Positions 33,804-43,212 of a stretch of 64,000 nucleotides of DNA are shown here, one piece after another. Each line of letters starts with the position of its first letter. Position 1 is the stretch's first letter. Source of the stretch: Polyangiaceae bacterium (GTDB lineage Bacteria > Myxococcota > Polyangia > Polyangiales > Polyangiaceae); NCBI GenBank assembly GCA_025936205.1, contig JAICTU010000001.1:4696-68695 (forward strand), given 5' to 3'. The position numbers were made by a program, and so were the translations under genes. The notes beneath the pieces were generated by a model that was not told where the DNA came from, ran no database searches, and worked only from the letters and a program-made list of their open reading frames with translations.

Positions 33804-35096
33804 ATGACTGCTCGATCTCGCCGGATGTTCGATCTCCACGCCGTGGGATGGCTGCTCGGCTGCCTCGCGTGTGCCAGCGCTGATTCAGGCCCCGGCGAGC
33901 GCGGTGATTCGCCCGTATTCGGCGCGGCCACCACGGAACCGGCGGCGCATGGCGCAGCCTCGGCGGGCGGAGCAGCGACGGAGCCCAGCGCAGCGGACCC
34001 CTCGAGCTCCTCGGCCCCCGGCGCGGTCGAGACGCCGGCGAGCAACTCGAGCGCGGAAGGCGCGCCTCCCCTCACCGGACCCATCGCTGCACCTGCCGCA
34101 GACGGCAATGTTGCAGGTACGGCCGACGGAAACCCTGCGCCAACCACTGACGGCAAGGCGGCGGCCTGCGACTTCGCCAGCGGGCTCAACGTCGCCTGGG
34201 TGAGATTCGCCAACGACGTACCCAACCCGGATCTTCAGGCGTTTAACACCATCTTCAAGAACGCACATGATGCGGGCGGCCGCGTGGTGCGCTGGTGGTT
34301 CCACACCAATGGGACCGTCACGCCCGGCTACAACGCCGACGGCACGGTCGCGATGATCCAGCAATCGCACATCGACGGCGTCAAAGCGATTCTCGCGGCA
34401 GCCAATGCGGCGGGGGTCGCCGTCAATATCAGCCTGTGGTCCTTCGACATGGCCCAGGACAACGCGGCGGGCGCAGCGGCAAAGAACAGGGACCTGATGA
34501 TCCAGGACAACCTCCGCCAGTCGTATGTCGACAACTACCTGACGCCGCTCGTGACCGCGCTCACCGGCACCCCCGGCCTCTATTCCTACGAGATCTTCAA
34601 TGAGCCCGAGGGGATGTCCACGACGGGCTGGGCTACCCAGTGGAAGATCGACATCTCGTACATCCAGAAAGCGGTGAACCAGTGGGCGGCCGCCATCCAT
34701 GCAGCGGATCCCACGGTCCTCGTGACCAATGGCTCGCAGACCATGGACTACCGGACCAGGTACACCGACAGTGCGCTCGCTGCGGCTGGCGGACAGCCGA
34801 GCGGTACCCTCGATTTTTACCAGGTCCACTTCTATCCGTCGAACGGTCAGGGCAACAACGTGTTCGCCAATGAGCGCTCCTATTGGGGTCTTTCCGACAA
34901 GCCCCTGGTCATCGGCGAGTTCTCGATCGACGGGACAGCACCCGTGCCCGGGGATCAAAGCTACGCCTATCTCTACGAGCATGGTTACGACGGCGCTTGG
35001 GCCTGGGCCTACACGGCGGACGACAAGTGGCCGTCGATGCAGGCGCCCCTGCAGGCGCTCTACACCGCACACTCCGACGTGGGAAATTGCCCATGA
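33804..35096 (+). CDS. GH5-type beta-glycanase (cellulase/mannanase-like), lipoprotein
   Basis: 430 residues, lipobox LGCLAC near residue 20-23, then a ~95-residue Ala/Ser/Thr/Pro linker. The clan GH-A barrel runs from about 125 to 430: GLNVAWVRFAND, WWFHTNG, VNISLWSFDM, acid/base E267 in YEIFNEPEG and nucleophile E372 in LVIGEFSIDG, ending with a WAWAYTADD strand. The motifs fit GH5 in a subgroup near endo-mannanases, but cellulase activity is also possible. The stop overlaps the start of the next small gene (ATGA). It lies 8 kb from the main island but has the same lipoprotein-linker layout. Confidence 0.85.
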   Translation: MTARSRRMFDLHAVGWLLGCLACASADSGPGERGDSPVFGAATTEPAAHGAASAGGAATEPSAADPSSSSAPGAVETPASNSSAEGAPPLTGPIAAPAADGNVAGTADGNPAPTTDGKAAACDFASGLNVAWVRFANDVPNPDLQAFNTIFKNAHDAGGRVVRWWFHTNGTVTPGYNADGTVAMIQQSHIDGVKAILAAANAAGVAVNISLWSFDMAQDNAAGAAAKNRDLMIQDNLRQSYVDNYLTPLVTALTGTPGLYSYEIFNEPEGMSTTGWATQWKIDISYIQKAVNQWAAAIHAADPTVLVTNGSQTMDYRTRYTDSALAAAGGQPSGTLDFYQVHFYPSNGQGNNVFANERSYWGLSDKPLVIGEFSIDGTAPVPGDQSYAYLYEHGYDGAWAWAYTADDKWPSMQAPLQALYTAHSDVGNCP

Positions 35097-35635
35097 AGTG
35101 GCCGGCGCTGGCGGCGTTCTGCGCCATCGGGCTCGCCTGCGGAGCCCTGGCCGTGTGGAGGCACGGGGCGCTCACGCCCCCCGCCGCCCGGGAATCGCGC
35201 GCCGTTCGCGAGCCCTCGGAGCTCGTCGGCAGGGCGCCCGGCGCCACTCCAGCGCGTCCGGCGACTGCGGTTGCAGCTCCTGCGCAAGCGAGCTCCGGAC
35301 CTGGGCTCGTGGAAGAGGAGCTGATGCGCTTGCTCAGGAGCTCGCAGGGCAACGACCCCGCGCTCGCCATCGAGCTCGCTCGCGAAGGCAACCGTCGCTT
35401 CGGCGGCAGCCCTGATGCGCCCGAGCGCGCCTCGATTCTCATCCACGCGCTCGCGGAAGAGGGACTCGCCTCGGAAGCGCGAGGCGAGGCGGAGGATATG
35501 GTCAATCGCTATCCAGACTCGGCCTGGGTGCGCGAAGTCGAGCACTTCACGGGAGCACGGCGCCACCGCAACATTCAGGTTCGCCCGGATGGCGAGCTTC
35601 GCTACGTCGATCCCGTGCCGCCGACGCGAGGTTAG
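35093..35635 (+). CDS. hypothetical membrane-anchored TPR-like protein
   Basis: 180 residues, ATG overlapping the GH5 stop by 4 bases. One N-terminal membrane anchor (PALAAFCAIGLACGALAVW), a Pro/Ala stretch, then helical pairs (LAIELAREGNRRFGGSPDAPERASILIHAL, LASEARGEAEDMVNRYPDS) that read like two tetratricopeptide-type units. This pattern is common in myxobacterial proteins next to sigma factors and sensor systems. Function unknown; coupled translation with a glycanase may be incidental. Ends with a 4-base overlap with the convergent histidine kinase gene. Confidence 0.75.
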   Translation: MKWPALAAFCAIGLACGALAVWRHGALTPPAARESRAVREPSELVGRAPGATPARPATAVAAPAQASSGPGLVEEELMRLLRSSQGNDPALAIELAREGNRRFGGSPDAPERASILIHALAEEGLASEARGEAEDMVNRYPDSAWVREVEHFTGARRHRNIQVRPDGELRYVDPVPPTRG

Positions 35636-37215
35636 TCGGGGACCCTGCGCAACCCCGCGGCATGCGCTCGGACGAGGTCCCGAATGTGAGCCGCATCGAA
35701 GGGCTTGTGCAGCACCGGAGCGGCGATCTCCTCCAAAAATCGTGCGCCGCGTGCAGTGAATGCCCCTCCGGTCATGAAGATGAAACGCTGGGCGAGCTGC
35801 GGACGCTTCTCGACCACTTCCATGTACACTTCGTCACCGGAGAGCCCCGGCATCATCAGATCGCAAATGATGATGTCGAACTCCGGCTGACCGCGGGTGA
35901 GGATCGCCACGGCTTCGCGAGGTTCATTCACGACCTCGACCTCGTGTTCACGTGCGAGCATGCGCCGTAGTGCCTGAGCCAGGCTGGCCTGGTCGTCGAT
36001 GATCAGGATTCGCTGAGACTCACTGCCCCGCCCGCTCGGAGAAACGGCGTGCCTCGTCCCGGAGGGCACTGACTCTGGCTCCGCGGTCTCTTGGGCGAGG
36101 GGGCCCTGTGCTGCAGGCAGGACGACTCGGAAGGAGCTTCCCTCACCAACCCGGCTCGTGACCGACAGCTTGCCACCCAGTGCGGTCACCGTCCGGTTGG
36201 AGATGGAGAGACCCAGACCCATTCCGCCGGCCACGTCTTTCGTCGTGAAGAACGGCTCGAAGATGCGCGCCAGAATGTGTTCAGGAATACCGCAGCCGTT
36301 GTCGGCGACCTCGATCAGAATGGTGCCGTTCTCTCGCCGAGTCGTGAGCCGAATCTCGTTCCGCTCGGGCCTTTCTTCCGGCAGAGCCTGCGCGGCATTC
36401 AGCAGAAGATTGACGCATACCTGTGCCAGCTGCGACGCGTTGCCCTCGATCTGCCCGACCTCGCCGAAATCTCGCAGCAAGTGGGCGCGATAGCGCAGAG
36501 CGTGAGCGGCCACCGCGATGCTCTGCTCCACCACCTTGTTGACATCGACGAGCTCACGTCTCTCCAGATCTCCGCGTGCGAGCAGCCGCATGTTCTGCAC
36601 GATGCTTCCGATGCGCTGAATCCCCGAGCGCGCCTCGAGCAGCTCTTTTTCGACCGCTGGCACCACGTCGCCTCGCGCTTGGAGGCTCTCCAGGGCCAGC
36701 TCGATGTTGGCCAGCACGGAAGCGAGAGGATTGTTGATCTCATGACCGATGCCCGCGGCGAGCGTCGCCATGGCGGCCAGACGCTCTGTCGCGCGGAGCT
36801 GGCGTTCCAGCTCGTGCAGGGCTTCCTCGGCTCGCTTGCGCCGGCTGATATCCACCCCCAATACGCAGATCCCTTGCACCGTGCCCTGGACCACGTGGGG
36901 GATGTAATGCATCTGGACGTGCCGGCTGGGTCCCCCCTTCGGATCCGGCATCTCCCGTTCGAACTCGCGCTCTTCGCCCGCCAGCACAGCCTCGATGTGC
37001 GGCTTCGTACGCTCGTAAAACGGCCCCAGGATGTCGCGCGTGTGCTTGCCGATGAGCGTCTCGGGCTCGACGCCGTACCACTGCTGGTGAGCGCGATTGG
37101 CAAACTGGCAGCACAGGGACTGGTCGGTGTACGCCAATATGGTCGGCACCTTTTCGGCGAGTACCCGGAGCAGCGCCAGCTCCATGTCTCGATGAGGCGA
37201 TGCGGGATCGAGCAT
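35632..37215 (-). CDS. PAS hybrid sensor histidine kinase with receiver domain
   Basis: 527 residues from ATG 37215 (ATG 37185 is possible). Domain order: PAS (about 15-125, YTDQSLCCQFANRAHQQWYGV), coiled-coil linker, HisKA with phospho-acceptor H158 in GIGHEINNP, HATPase (NLLLNAAQAL, DNGCGI, MGLGLSI, about 255-367) and a C-terminal receiver (about 403-520) with ILIIDDQ and D452 in CDLMMPG. No membrane segment, so it senses a cytoplasmic signal. The attached receiver implies onward phosphotransfer to an unknown partner. Same direction as, and 113 bases downstream of, another hybrid kinase. Confidence 0.92.
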   Translation of the reverse strand: MLDPASPHRDMELALLRVLAEKVPTILAYTDQSLCCQFANRAHQQWYGVEPETLIGKHTRDILGPFYERTKPHIEAVLAGEEREFEREMPDPKGGPSRHVQMHYIPHVVQGTVQGICVLGVDISRRKRAEEALHELERQLRATERLAAMATLAAGIGHEINNPLASVLANIELALESLQARGDVVPAVEKELLEARSGIQRIGSIVQNMRLLARGDLERRELVDVNKVVEQSIAVAAHALRYRAHLLRDFGEVGQIEGNASQLAQVCVNLLLNAAQALPEERPERNEIRLTTRRENGTILIEVADNGCGIPEHILARIFEPFFTTKDVAGGMGLGLSISNRTVTALGGKLSVTSRVGEGSSFRVVLPAAQGPLAQETAEPESVPSGTRHAVSPSGRGSESQRILIIDDQASLAQALRRMLAREHEVEVVNEPREAVAILTRGQPEFDIIICDLMMPGLSGDEVYMEVVEKRPQLAQRFIFMTGGAFTARGARFLEEIAAPVLHKPFDAAHIRDLVRAHAAGLRRVPD

Positions 37216-37328
37216 GTCGGTGTTCGATCGTTTACACCCGCAAGCGCCCTCTGGCCAATGCCGCGGATACACCCCCGATTCCGCTGGACAGGCCGCCAGT
37301 ACGGGCAACGTCGCCGCCCGGGCACGCC

Positions 37329-39740
37329 TCAGCGGCGGTACGCCTCGTCCAATACCTGGCGTACCTTGGCCGCCAAGTCACGCGGCAAGAATGGCTTCGA
37401 GATCATCGCGGAGCGCGGGAAATTCTCGCGCCGCAGCATGCTGTCCTCGGCATAACCACTCATGAACAGCACCGGGAGATCCGGGTGAGTCTTCGCCAGG
37501 CGAGCGGCGAGCTCAGGGCCGCTGAGCTGGGGCATCACGACATCTGTCAGCACCAGCCCGATGCTGGAGTCACGGTCGACCAGACGCTGCGCCTCGTCGC
37601 CATTCTGTGCTTGCAGGACGCGGTAGCCATGCTTCTCCAGCGTGCGCACAGCCGCCATTCGCACCGCCGGCTCGTCCTCCGCGACGAGGATGCTCTCACT
37701 GCCGCAGAGCGTGAGGACGTCCGATGGGCGCGGGGCCGGTGCGCCCGCCTTCTCCGACGGAGCGGCACGGGGCAGGCGGATGGTGAAGATTGACCCACGT
37801 CCCGCTTCGCTGAGCACCTGGATGTCACCGCCCGCGCGGCGCGCGATGGCGTGGCAGGTGGCCAGTCCGAATCCGGTGCCTTTGCCGATTGGCTTGGTCG
37901 TGAAGAACGGCTCGAAGACGTGGTTCAGCACGTGCGGGGCCATGCCGACGCCGGTATCTGAGACGCGCAGCCGCACGTACTCGCCCGCAGGCAGTGCCCC
38001 CAGTGGCTCCGACAAGCGCTCGTTCTCGAGCTCGATGCCCAGCGTGCCGCCCCCCGGCATGGCATCGCGCGCGTTCAGGGCCAAATTCAAGACCAGCTGC
38101 TCAAACTGGCTCGGATCCATCCACACGGGCCACAGCTCCTCCTTGCACAGAACGGCGATCTGGATCTGTTTGCTGAACGTCCGGCGCAGCATCCTGTGCG
38201 TAGAACGAGCGGCCTCGTTGACGTCGATGCAGGTCGGTTCCGCAGGCTGCCCGCGCGAGAAGCTCAACAGCTGCTGTGTCAATGTGCGCGCGCGCTCGGC
38301 GGCCCGAAGGATTTCCGAGATCGAGTCGGATTGCTCGCTGCTCAACCCGAGCTCTTCGCCCATCAGATCCGCATGGGACATGATCACGGTCAGCAGATTG
38401 TTGAAATCATGAGCAACCCCGCCGGCGAGCCTGCTCACGGCCTCCATCTTCTGCGTTTGGCGCAGCGACTCCTCGGCCTGCTTCTGCCTCGTGATGTCGT
38501 GCGCGACGATCGACAGACCCACCGCGTCACCTTCGAGCTGTTTCACCGGAGAAATGGTCAGCGCGACGTGGACTTCCTGACCGTCCTGGTCGCACCAGAT
38601 GGACTCGAAGGCCCGCGGCGGCCTGCCCCGGGCCGCCTCCTCCAGGCAGGTCGAGAGAGCGCTCCGCAGCTCTGCCTTCGTGAACTCGGTCAATGACGCG
38701 CCGAGCGCCTCGCGGCCTCGGCTCCCCAACAGACGGTCCGCCGCTGCGTTGTACGCGGTGATGGTCCCATCCAGGCTCGTCGTGAGGATCGATGCGTCGG
38801 AGGCCTCCACGGCGGCGGCGAAGAGCCGGGCGTTCGCTTCGAGGCGCTGCAGCAGCGCGCGGTGCGCTTCGGCGTAGGCACGCTCGAGCTCGCGCAACGT
38901 GACGCACAGAAAGCTCTCCATGCCGAACAGCACATTTACGAAGGGATCGGGCTCCGAAGCCTCTCGCAGCGCGCAGCGCTCCACGACTGCGCGGCGAAAA
39001 TGATGAGCGATTTCGAGCCATTGCCCAAAGCCAAGCCCGAGCTCGGCGTGCGCCCTGCCCACGGCGTGCAGAGCCCGAAAATAGGGCTCCCAAGCTTGTT
39101 CCAGTGCTGCCGCCCGTTCCAGCTGGGCTATTTCCAGCTCGCCGGGAGCACCGTTCACCGCTCCACCGGAGCGCAGTACCGGCGCGGCGATCGTGACATC
39201 CGGCGTGGCCAGCGCCACGTCCCTCAGCACCTCGCGCCGAACTCGCCCGTAGAATTGAAAGAAGCTCCGCATCCTTCGCTGTTCGAGCGGCGCAATGGCC
39301 TCGGCAGACCTCGGCTCCAGAGGCGCGGCAACCGGAGCGGACGGCGCGACCTCCATCGCGCGGCGCACCGACTCGAGGATGGCGCGGTACCCGCGGCGCA
39401 GCTGGCAACGTGCCACGGCTTCACGGATGGCCCTGCTCAGCGTCTCACTCGACTCCGAGCTGACCAGGTCGGTACGCAGCGGAACATACGGGGAGATCTT
39501 GAGAAGGTTTTTCAGTCGCGCGACTTGCGAAGGGGGGGCCGCGATCAACACGTCGACCCCTGGAAATGTTCTGCCCACCCGCTGCGCGAGCACGGAGGGT
39601 TCCGCGCTCGCCGGGCCGATGATGACGAGGTCCGGCTCGTCCCCGGCTCGCAGCTCGCCGAGCTCAGTTGCCGAGACTGCATGCGCGGGCACACTGGCTG
39701 CATAATCCTCGGGACACCCCAGAAGCAGCACGCTGGCCAT
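37329..39740 (-). CDS. hybrid histidine kinase with N-terminal receiver-like and globin-like regions
   Basis: 803 residues, starting 3 bases after the acyl-CoA dehydrogenase stop. Residues 1-125 look like a degenerate receiver (PDLVIIGPAS, DVLIAAPPSQVARL). Residues 155-300 are helical with WEPYFRALHAVGRAHAELGLGFGQWLEI, similar to globin-coupled or RsbR-type sensor domains; a heme-binding proximal His cannot be confirmed. A PAS domain (310-425), HisKA with H444 in GGVAHDFNNLL, HATPase (LALNARDAM, DTGVGM, GTGFGLA) and a C-terminal receiver (LVAEDEPAVR, LTDVVMPQLSG) follow. Cytoplasmic. Tight linkage to an acyl-CoA dehydrogenase suggests sensing of lipid or redox state, as inference. Confidence 0.88.
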   Translation of the reverse strand: MASVLLLGCPEDYAASVPAHAVSATELGELRAGDEPDLVIIGPASAEPSVLAQRVGRTFPGVDVLIAAPPSQVARLKNLLKISPYVPLRTDLVSSESSETLSRAIREAVARCQLRRGYRAILESVRRAMEVAPSAPVAAPLEPRSAEAIAPLEQRRMRSFFQFYGRVRREVLRDVALATPDVTIAAPVLRSGGAVNGAPGELEIAQLERAAALEQAWEPYFRALHAVGRAHAELGLGFGQWLEIAHHFRRAVVERCALREASEPDPFVNVLFGMESFLCVTLRELERAYAEAHRALLQRLEANARLFAAAVEASDASILTTSLDGTITAYNAAADRLLGSRGREALGASLTEFTKAELRSALSTCLEEAARGRPPRAFESIWCDQDGQEVHVALTISPVKQLEGDAVGLSIVAHDITRQKQAEESLRQTQKMEAVSRLAGGVAHDFNNLLTVIMSHADLMGEELGLSSEQSDSISEILRAAERARTLTQQLLSFSRGQPAEPTCIDVNEAARSTHRMLRRTFSKQIQIAVLCKEELWPVWMDPSQFEQLVLNLALNARDAMPGGGTLGIELENERLSEPLGALPAGEYVRLRVSDTGVGMAPHVLNHVFEPFFTTKPIGKGTGFGLATCHAIARRAGGDIQVLSEAGRGSIFTIRLPRAAPSEKAGAPAPRPSDVLTLCGSESILVAEDEPAVRMAAVRTLEKHGYRVLQAQNGDEAQRLVDRDSSIGLVLTDVVMPQLSGPELAARLAKTHPDLPVLFMSGYAEDSMLRRENFPRSAMISKPFLPRDLAAKVRQVLDEAYRR

Positions 39741-39743
39741 CGA

Positions 39744-40907
39744 TCATTCTCCGAGCAGCGGGAGCTCCAGCAGAGCTCGCCCGATCCAGCCGTAGAGCAG
39801 ATCCGTCGTCGGTGACATCACGTCGGCCGCTCGCGCGTCGCGCAGCAGCCGTTGCAGCAACTTCCCTTCCCGGTACGAACTGCCGCCGGTGAGCGTCATG
39901 CTTTCGTTGGTGACCTGCACCACCGAGCGCGCCACCTCGGCCTTGGCCGCACACAGTGCCGGCAGGGCGTCGGGCTCCCCGCGATCGGCACACGCCGCCG
40001 CCCAATAGCAGAGCCGGCGCGTGCGCTCGACGTTGGCCCAGAGCGCGCCCAGCCGGTGCTGCAGCACCCCGATCTCGGCAAGCGCGCCGCCGGTATGCGT
40101 GTAGCGCCGACGCATCAAATGCGCCCGCGCCTCGTCCAGCGCGCGCCCCGCGATGCCGAGATATGTCCCTGCCATCGCCACCAGAAAGTACGGAGCGACG
40201 ACGCTGAACACGTACCAGATTTGATCGCCTTCTTGACCCAGACGATTCTGTGCTGGCACGCGCACGTCCGACAGGGTGACGCTGCGAGACGAGTTGCCGC
40301 GCATACCCCAGCCAGCCCAGTGCTCGCCCCACTCCAGGCCCTGCGTTTTCGCCGTCACGAGCAACAGCGAGAAGTGCCCGGGCGGAGCGGACTCATCGTC
40401 TGACGCCGCGGACACGATGTACGAATCCGCATGGCTGCCATTCGTCACAAAGCACTTGTTGCCGCGTAGCGAGTAGCCGCTGCCCCCGTCGATGCTCGTC
40501 ATCTTGACTTGGGGCAAGTAGAAGTGACTCCCCGTTCCTGGTTCTGACAGAGCCAACGTCGTCAGGTGCCGCCCGGCGACGATCGGCCCCAGCAAACGCT
40601 CGGCCTGCTCGGGCGTGGCCTTGGCGGCGATGCAAGCCGCCGCCACGCAATGCATCCCGAAGCACAGTCCGGTCGAGCCGTCGGCGCTGCCCAGCACCTC
40701 ACACACCTGCAGCAAGCCCGACAGACCACGCTCCTGTCCGCCGAATCGTTCGGGAACGACGAGAGCGCCGAGCCCCGCAGCCTGCAGCGAACGCAGCGCG
40801 AGCTCCGGCCAGACACAGTCCCGATCCCATTGCTCGGCGTGTGGCGTGACCACCTCTCGGGCGATCGCTCGCGCGAGCTCGAGCTCGCGAAACTCCTTCA
40901 CCTCCAT
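39744..40907 (-). CDS. acyl-CoA dehydrogenase family protein
   Basis: 387 residues from ATG 40907, with GGAGAAG just upstream. Flavin-dependent dehydrogenase layout: helical N-terminus, GALVVPERFGGQ, LGSADGSTGLCFGMHC, the family block TTLALSEPGTGSHF, beta domain with YSLRGNKCFVTNGSHADSYIV, and C-terminal helices with MTLTGGSSYREGKLLQRLLRDARAADVM. The SEPGTGSHF block and the unusual C-terminus place it among atypical members that act in secondary metabolism or on carrier-bound acyl groups; exact substrate unknown. Followed after 3 bases by the hybrid kinase gene, a clear operon. Confidence 0.88.
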   Translation of the reverse strand: MEVKEFRELELARAIAREVVTPHAEQWDRDCVWPELALRSLQAAGLGALVVPERFGGQERGLSGLLQVCEVLGSADGSTGLCFGMHCVAAACIAAKATPEQAERLLGPIVAGRHLTTLALSEPGTGSHFYLPQVKMTSIDGGSGYSLRGNKCFVTNGSHADSYIVSAASDDESAPPGHFSLLLVTAKTQGLEWGEHWAGWGMRGNSSRSVTLSDVRVPAQNRLGQEGDQIWYVFSVVAPYFLVAMAGTYLGIAGRALDEARAHLMRRRYTHTGGALAEIGVLQHRLGALWANVERTRRLCYWAAACADRGEPDALPALCAAKAEVARSVVQVTNESMTLTGGSSYREGKLLQRLLRDARAADVMSPTTDLLYGWIGRALLELPLLGE

Positions 40908-41156
40908 GACTTCTCCTCGACGATTCACCGACGCTTTCGGCTCGACGGGGCACCCCCCTCGGCGCAGCGTACTCGGATCCGCGTGCACGGCGCGAGACTG
41001 AAGTTGCCACCGGCGCAGACCGAGCCACAGGGATGGGGCGAGAACGGCGGCGCGGAGCGGCCGTGGAAGTGTCGCCTGCACAGGACACCCCCCTTTTGTG
41101 GCGCGACTTTACTGCCACGCCGTCGTCCGGCGCTGGACGAGCGCGCTGAGCCCCAA

Positions 41157-42026
41157 TCAAGCCTGCTGACGGTCCAACCCCCAGCGCTCGATCGCCGCGC
41201 GCGCCGCCGCTTCGCTCTCGAACACGGCGAGGAAGCGATTCTTGTGGCAGAACCTGGCGCCAGGCACGCCCACCACGGCCGACAGGGCCTCGTCGACCAG
41301 CCCGGCCCACTCGACGGGTAGCGGGCGCTTGGTGCCGCGATCCCCTGCCTGCGGCGGAATCCCGAGCAACTGCCAGCGGCCGCCTTCGTCGGGAAACAAG
41401 ACGTAGTCGGTGGGGTGGGCAGCCCCGCCGTGCGCGAAGTAGGGCCGCTTCCACTTGTAGTAGCGGTCGAGGACCAGGATGCGCGAGCCCGTGGCCTTGG
41501 CCTGTTGCATCGCTGCCACGACCGCAGTGATGGCCTCTTCACTCCTCTGCTCATGGGCGCGGAAGCCCCGGAGCACTCCTTCACACATCGCCACGGCATC
41601 GAGAAAGCGCGCGTCGAACTCGGCAGGCGAGCGGGCTTGCTCGGCGAGCACGGCCACGATCGTGGAAATGCACGGCACCCCCGCAGCGGGGCTACGGCGT
41701 CCAGTGTCCACGGCATCGATGTGGTCCACCCAGTCCGTGCGGAGCTGAGCCGCCGAGCGCGCCGGGAGCTTCCCCACCTGCTCCAGCCAGCTCAGCACCA
41801 TGCCAGCGGACGACAGCGAGCCCGCATAGGCCTGCTGGTGATGGTCGAAGCGGCCGCGGGCAGGATCGTATTCGCCGCCGACGTCGATGGCGATGTCCGC
41901 CCGGGCGAGGATCGCCGGCTCGCGGGTGCGGACCAGCTCCAGCTCTTCGCCCAGGAAGACCCGGAGCAGGGCGTAGGCGAAGACTTCGTCGGCATGAAAG
42001 GGACCAGAATGAGTGACCACCAGCAC
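41157..42026 (-). CDS. MYG1/UPF0160 family metal-dependent hydrolase
   Basis: About 289 residues. The start is uncertain: GTG at 42026 or GTG at 42020, both just before VVTHSGPFHADEVFA, where the family begins. The DHH-like metal sites are visible: THSGPFHADE, DVGGEYD, RFDHHQ, and later DWVDHIDAVDTG. Eukaryotic MYG1 is a 3'-5' RNA exonuclease; bacterial members are annotated as metal-dependent protein hydrolases with no settled role. Ends normally with GARFCHKNRFLAVFES. The VWA lipoprotein gene lies 56 bases upstream on the same strand. Confidence 0.85.
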   Translation of the reverse strand: MLVVTHSGPFHADEVFAYALLRVFLGEELELVRTREPAILARADIAIDVGGEYDPARGRFDHHQQAYAGSLSSAGMVLSWLEQVGKLPARSAAQLRTDWVDHIDAVDTGRRSPAAGVPCISTIVAVLAEQARSPAEFDARFLDAVAMCEGVLRGFRAHEQRSEEAITAVVAAMQQAKATGSRILVLDRYYKWKRPYFAHGGAAHPTDYVLFPDEGGRWQLLGIPPQAGDRGTKRPLPVEWAGLVDEALSAVVGVPGARFCHKNRFLAVFESEAAARAAIERWGLDRQQA

Positions 42027-42082
42027 AGCTGGACGGATAGCGCCGATGGGCAGCCGGGGAAAGCCTCGTCCCGGTGCTGCGC

Positions 42083-43117
42083 TTACTTCTTCGCCTCGGG
42101 CTCGGCCACGTTCTTCAGACTGAAGGTGGGCGCTCGCTCCGGATTGCATTCCGGGGGCGGGCCGAAGCCCGTTGCCTGAAAGCTATATTCCAGTGCGCCC
42201 TTGCCAGCTTGCTCGTCATTCAGCTCGATGCGCACCACGTGCTCGCCGCTGCGCGCGGGCGTGCAGTACGAGAGCAGGTAGAAGCGCTTGCTGTGGTTCT
42301 CGATTTTGGCCGCGATGCGATCGAACGCTTCCTTCACTTTGGCCCGGTCAGCGCCCTGCTCGGTGCCGTTGCGGCCGATGTCGGAGAGCTGGGCCTGGGC
42401 CAGCTCGGCTTCGTCACCGATACCGATGGCGAACAGCTCGTAGTGAGCGTAGGCAGGCTCGTCGATCGCGCTCCGCATCTGTTCGCGGCTCACGCGCGCC
42501 GCGCGGTCGGCCCCGTCCGAAAACACCACCAGCGTGCCGAACTTCAGGGGTCGTTGATCGCGATCGAGGTCGGCCTTCAAGCGCTGGAGACCTTGCACCA
42601 CCGCGCCGTGTAGATTGGTGGAAGGGTCGCGCGGCTTGTAGTGTCGCAGACCTTCGAGGCCGCCCTTCACGGCCTGCTCGGCCTGCGTGAAGGGCACGAT
42701 GGGGTGGATCTGCTCCGCGCCATCGAAGGCGTACACCGCCACTTTCTGCGTCTTCCCAACGCGCTCCGTGAAGAGCTCGGCGGCGTCCACCAGGGGGTCA
42801 ATCTGGCCCGACTCGGTGATGCTGCCGCTCACGTCCAGCAGCAGCAGTGTGTACATCACCGCCGCAACTTCCGGGTTCTGGATCACCTGCTTGCTCTCGT
42901 AGACCGAGACCAGGCCGTCATCCTCGTAGATCCTGAAGTGGTCGGCGCTCAGCCCCCCGACGGGGTCATCCCCCCTCTGGGCCGTGAAGAAGACCCAGAC
43001 GTTGTTGGGCTTGCGCTGCTCGGAGTTGATCAAGGTCATGTTCACATGGCCGGCACAGCCGGCTCCGAACACGAGCGCCGCGCAGGCGCACGCGCGAAGG
43101 AAGCGCAGATCGGGCAT
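42083..43117 (-). CDS. von Willebrand factor A domain lipoprotein
   Basis: 344 residues from ATG 43117, lipobox VFGAGC (Cys 21). A short Ig-like region with VWVFFTAQ and HFRIYEDDGLVSVYESKQ precedes the VWA domain (about 88-300), whose MIDAS motif DVSGS (D95-S99) is intact, with T and D elements in STNLHGAV and VFSDGAD. A C-terminal beta region (YLLSYCTPARSGEHVVRIEL) follows. This is the layout of VWA proteins that bind partners on the periplasmic or outer face. Not next to a MoxR gene, so partner unknown. Confidence 0.85.
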   Translation of the reverse strand: MPDLRFLRACACAALVFGAGCAGHVNMTLINSEQRKPNNVWVFFTAQRGDDPVGGLSADHFRIYEDDGLVSVYESKQVIQNPEVAAVMYTLLLLDVSGSITESGQIDPLVDAAELFTERVGKTQKVAVYAFDGAEQIHPIVPFTQAEQAVKGGLEGLRHYKPRDPSTNLHGAVVQGLQRLKADLDRDQRPLKFGTLVVFSDGADRAARVSREQMRSAIDEPAYAHYELFAIGIGDEAELAQAQLSDIGRNGTEQGADRAKVKEAFDRIAAKIENHSKRFYLLSYCTPARSGEHVVRIELNDEQAGKGALEYSFQATGFGPPPECNPERAPTFSLKNVAEPEAKK

Positions 43118-43212
43118 TGCCAAGGGCACTACGGCGAACGGCCCCCGCTTCCTGAGCGCCTCCTGGCGCACTCTTCCCGACTTCCAGCCCCGGCACACGC
43201 TGCGGGGGCTGC

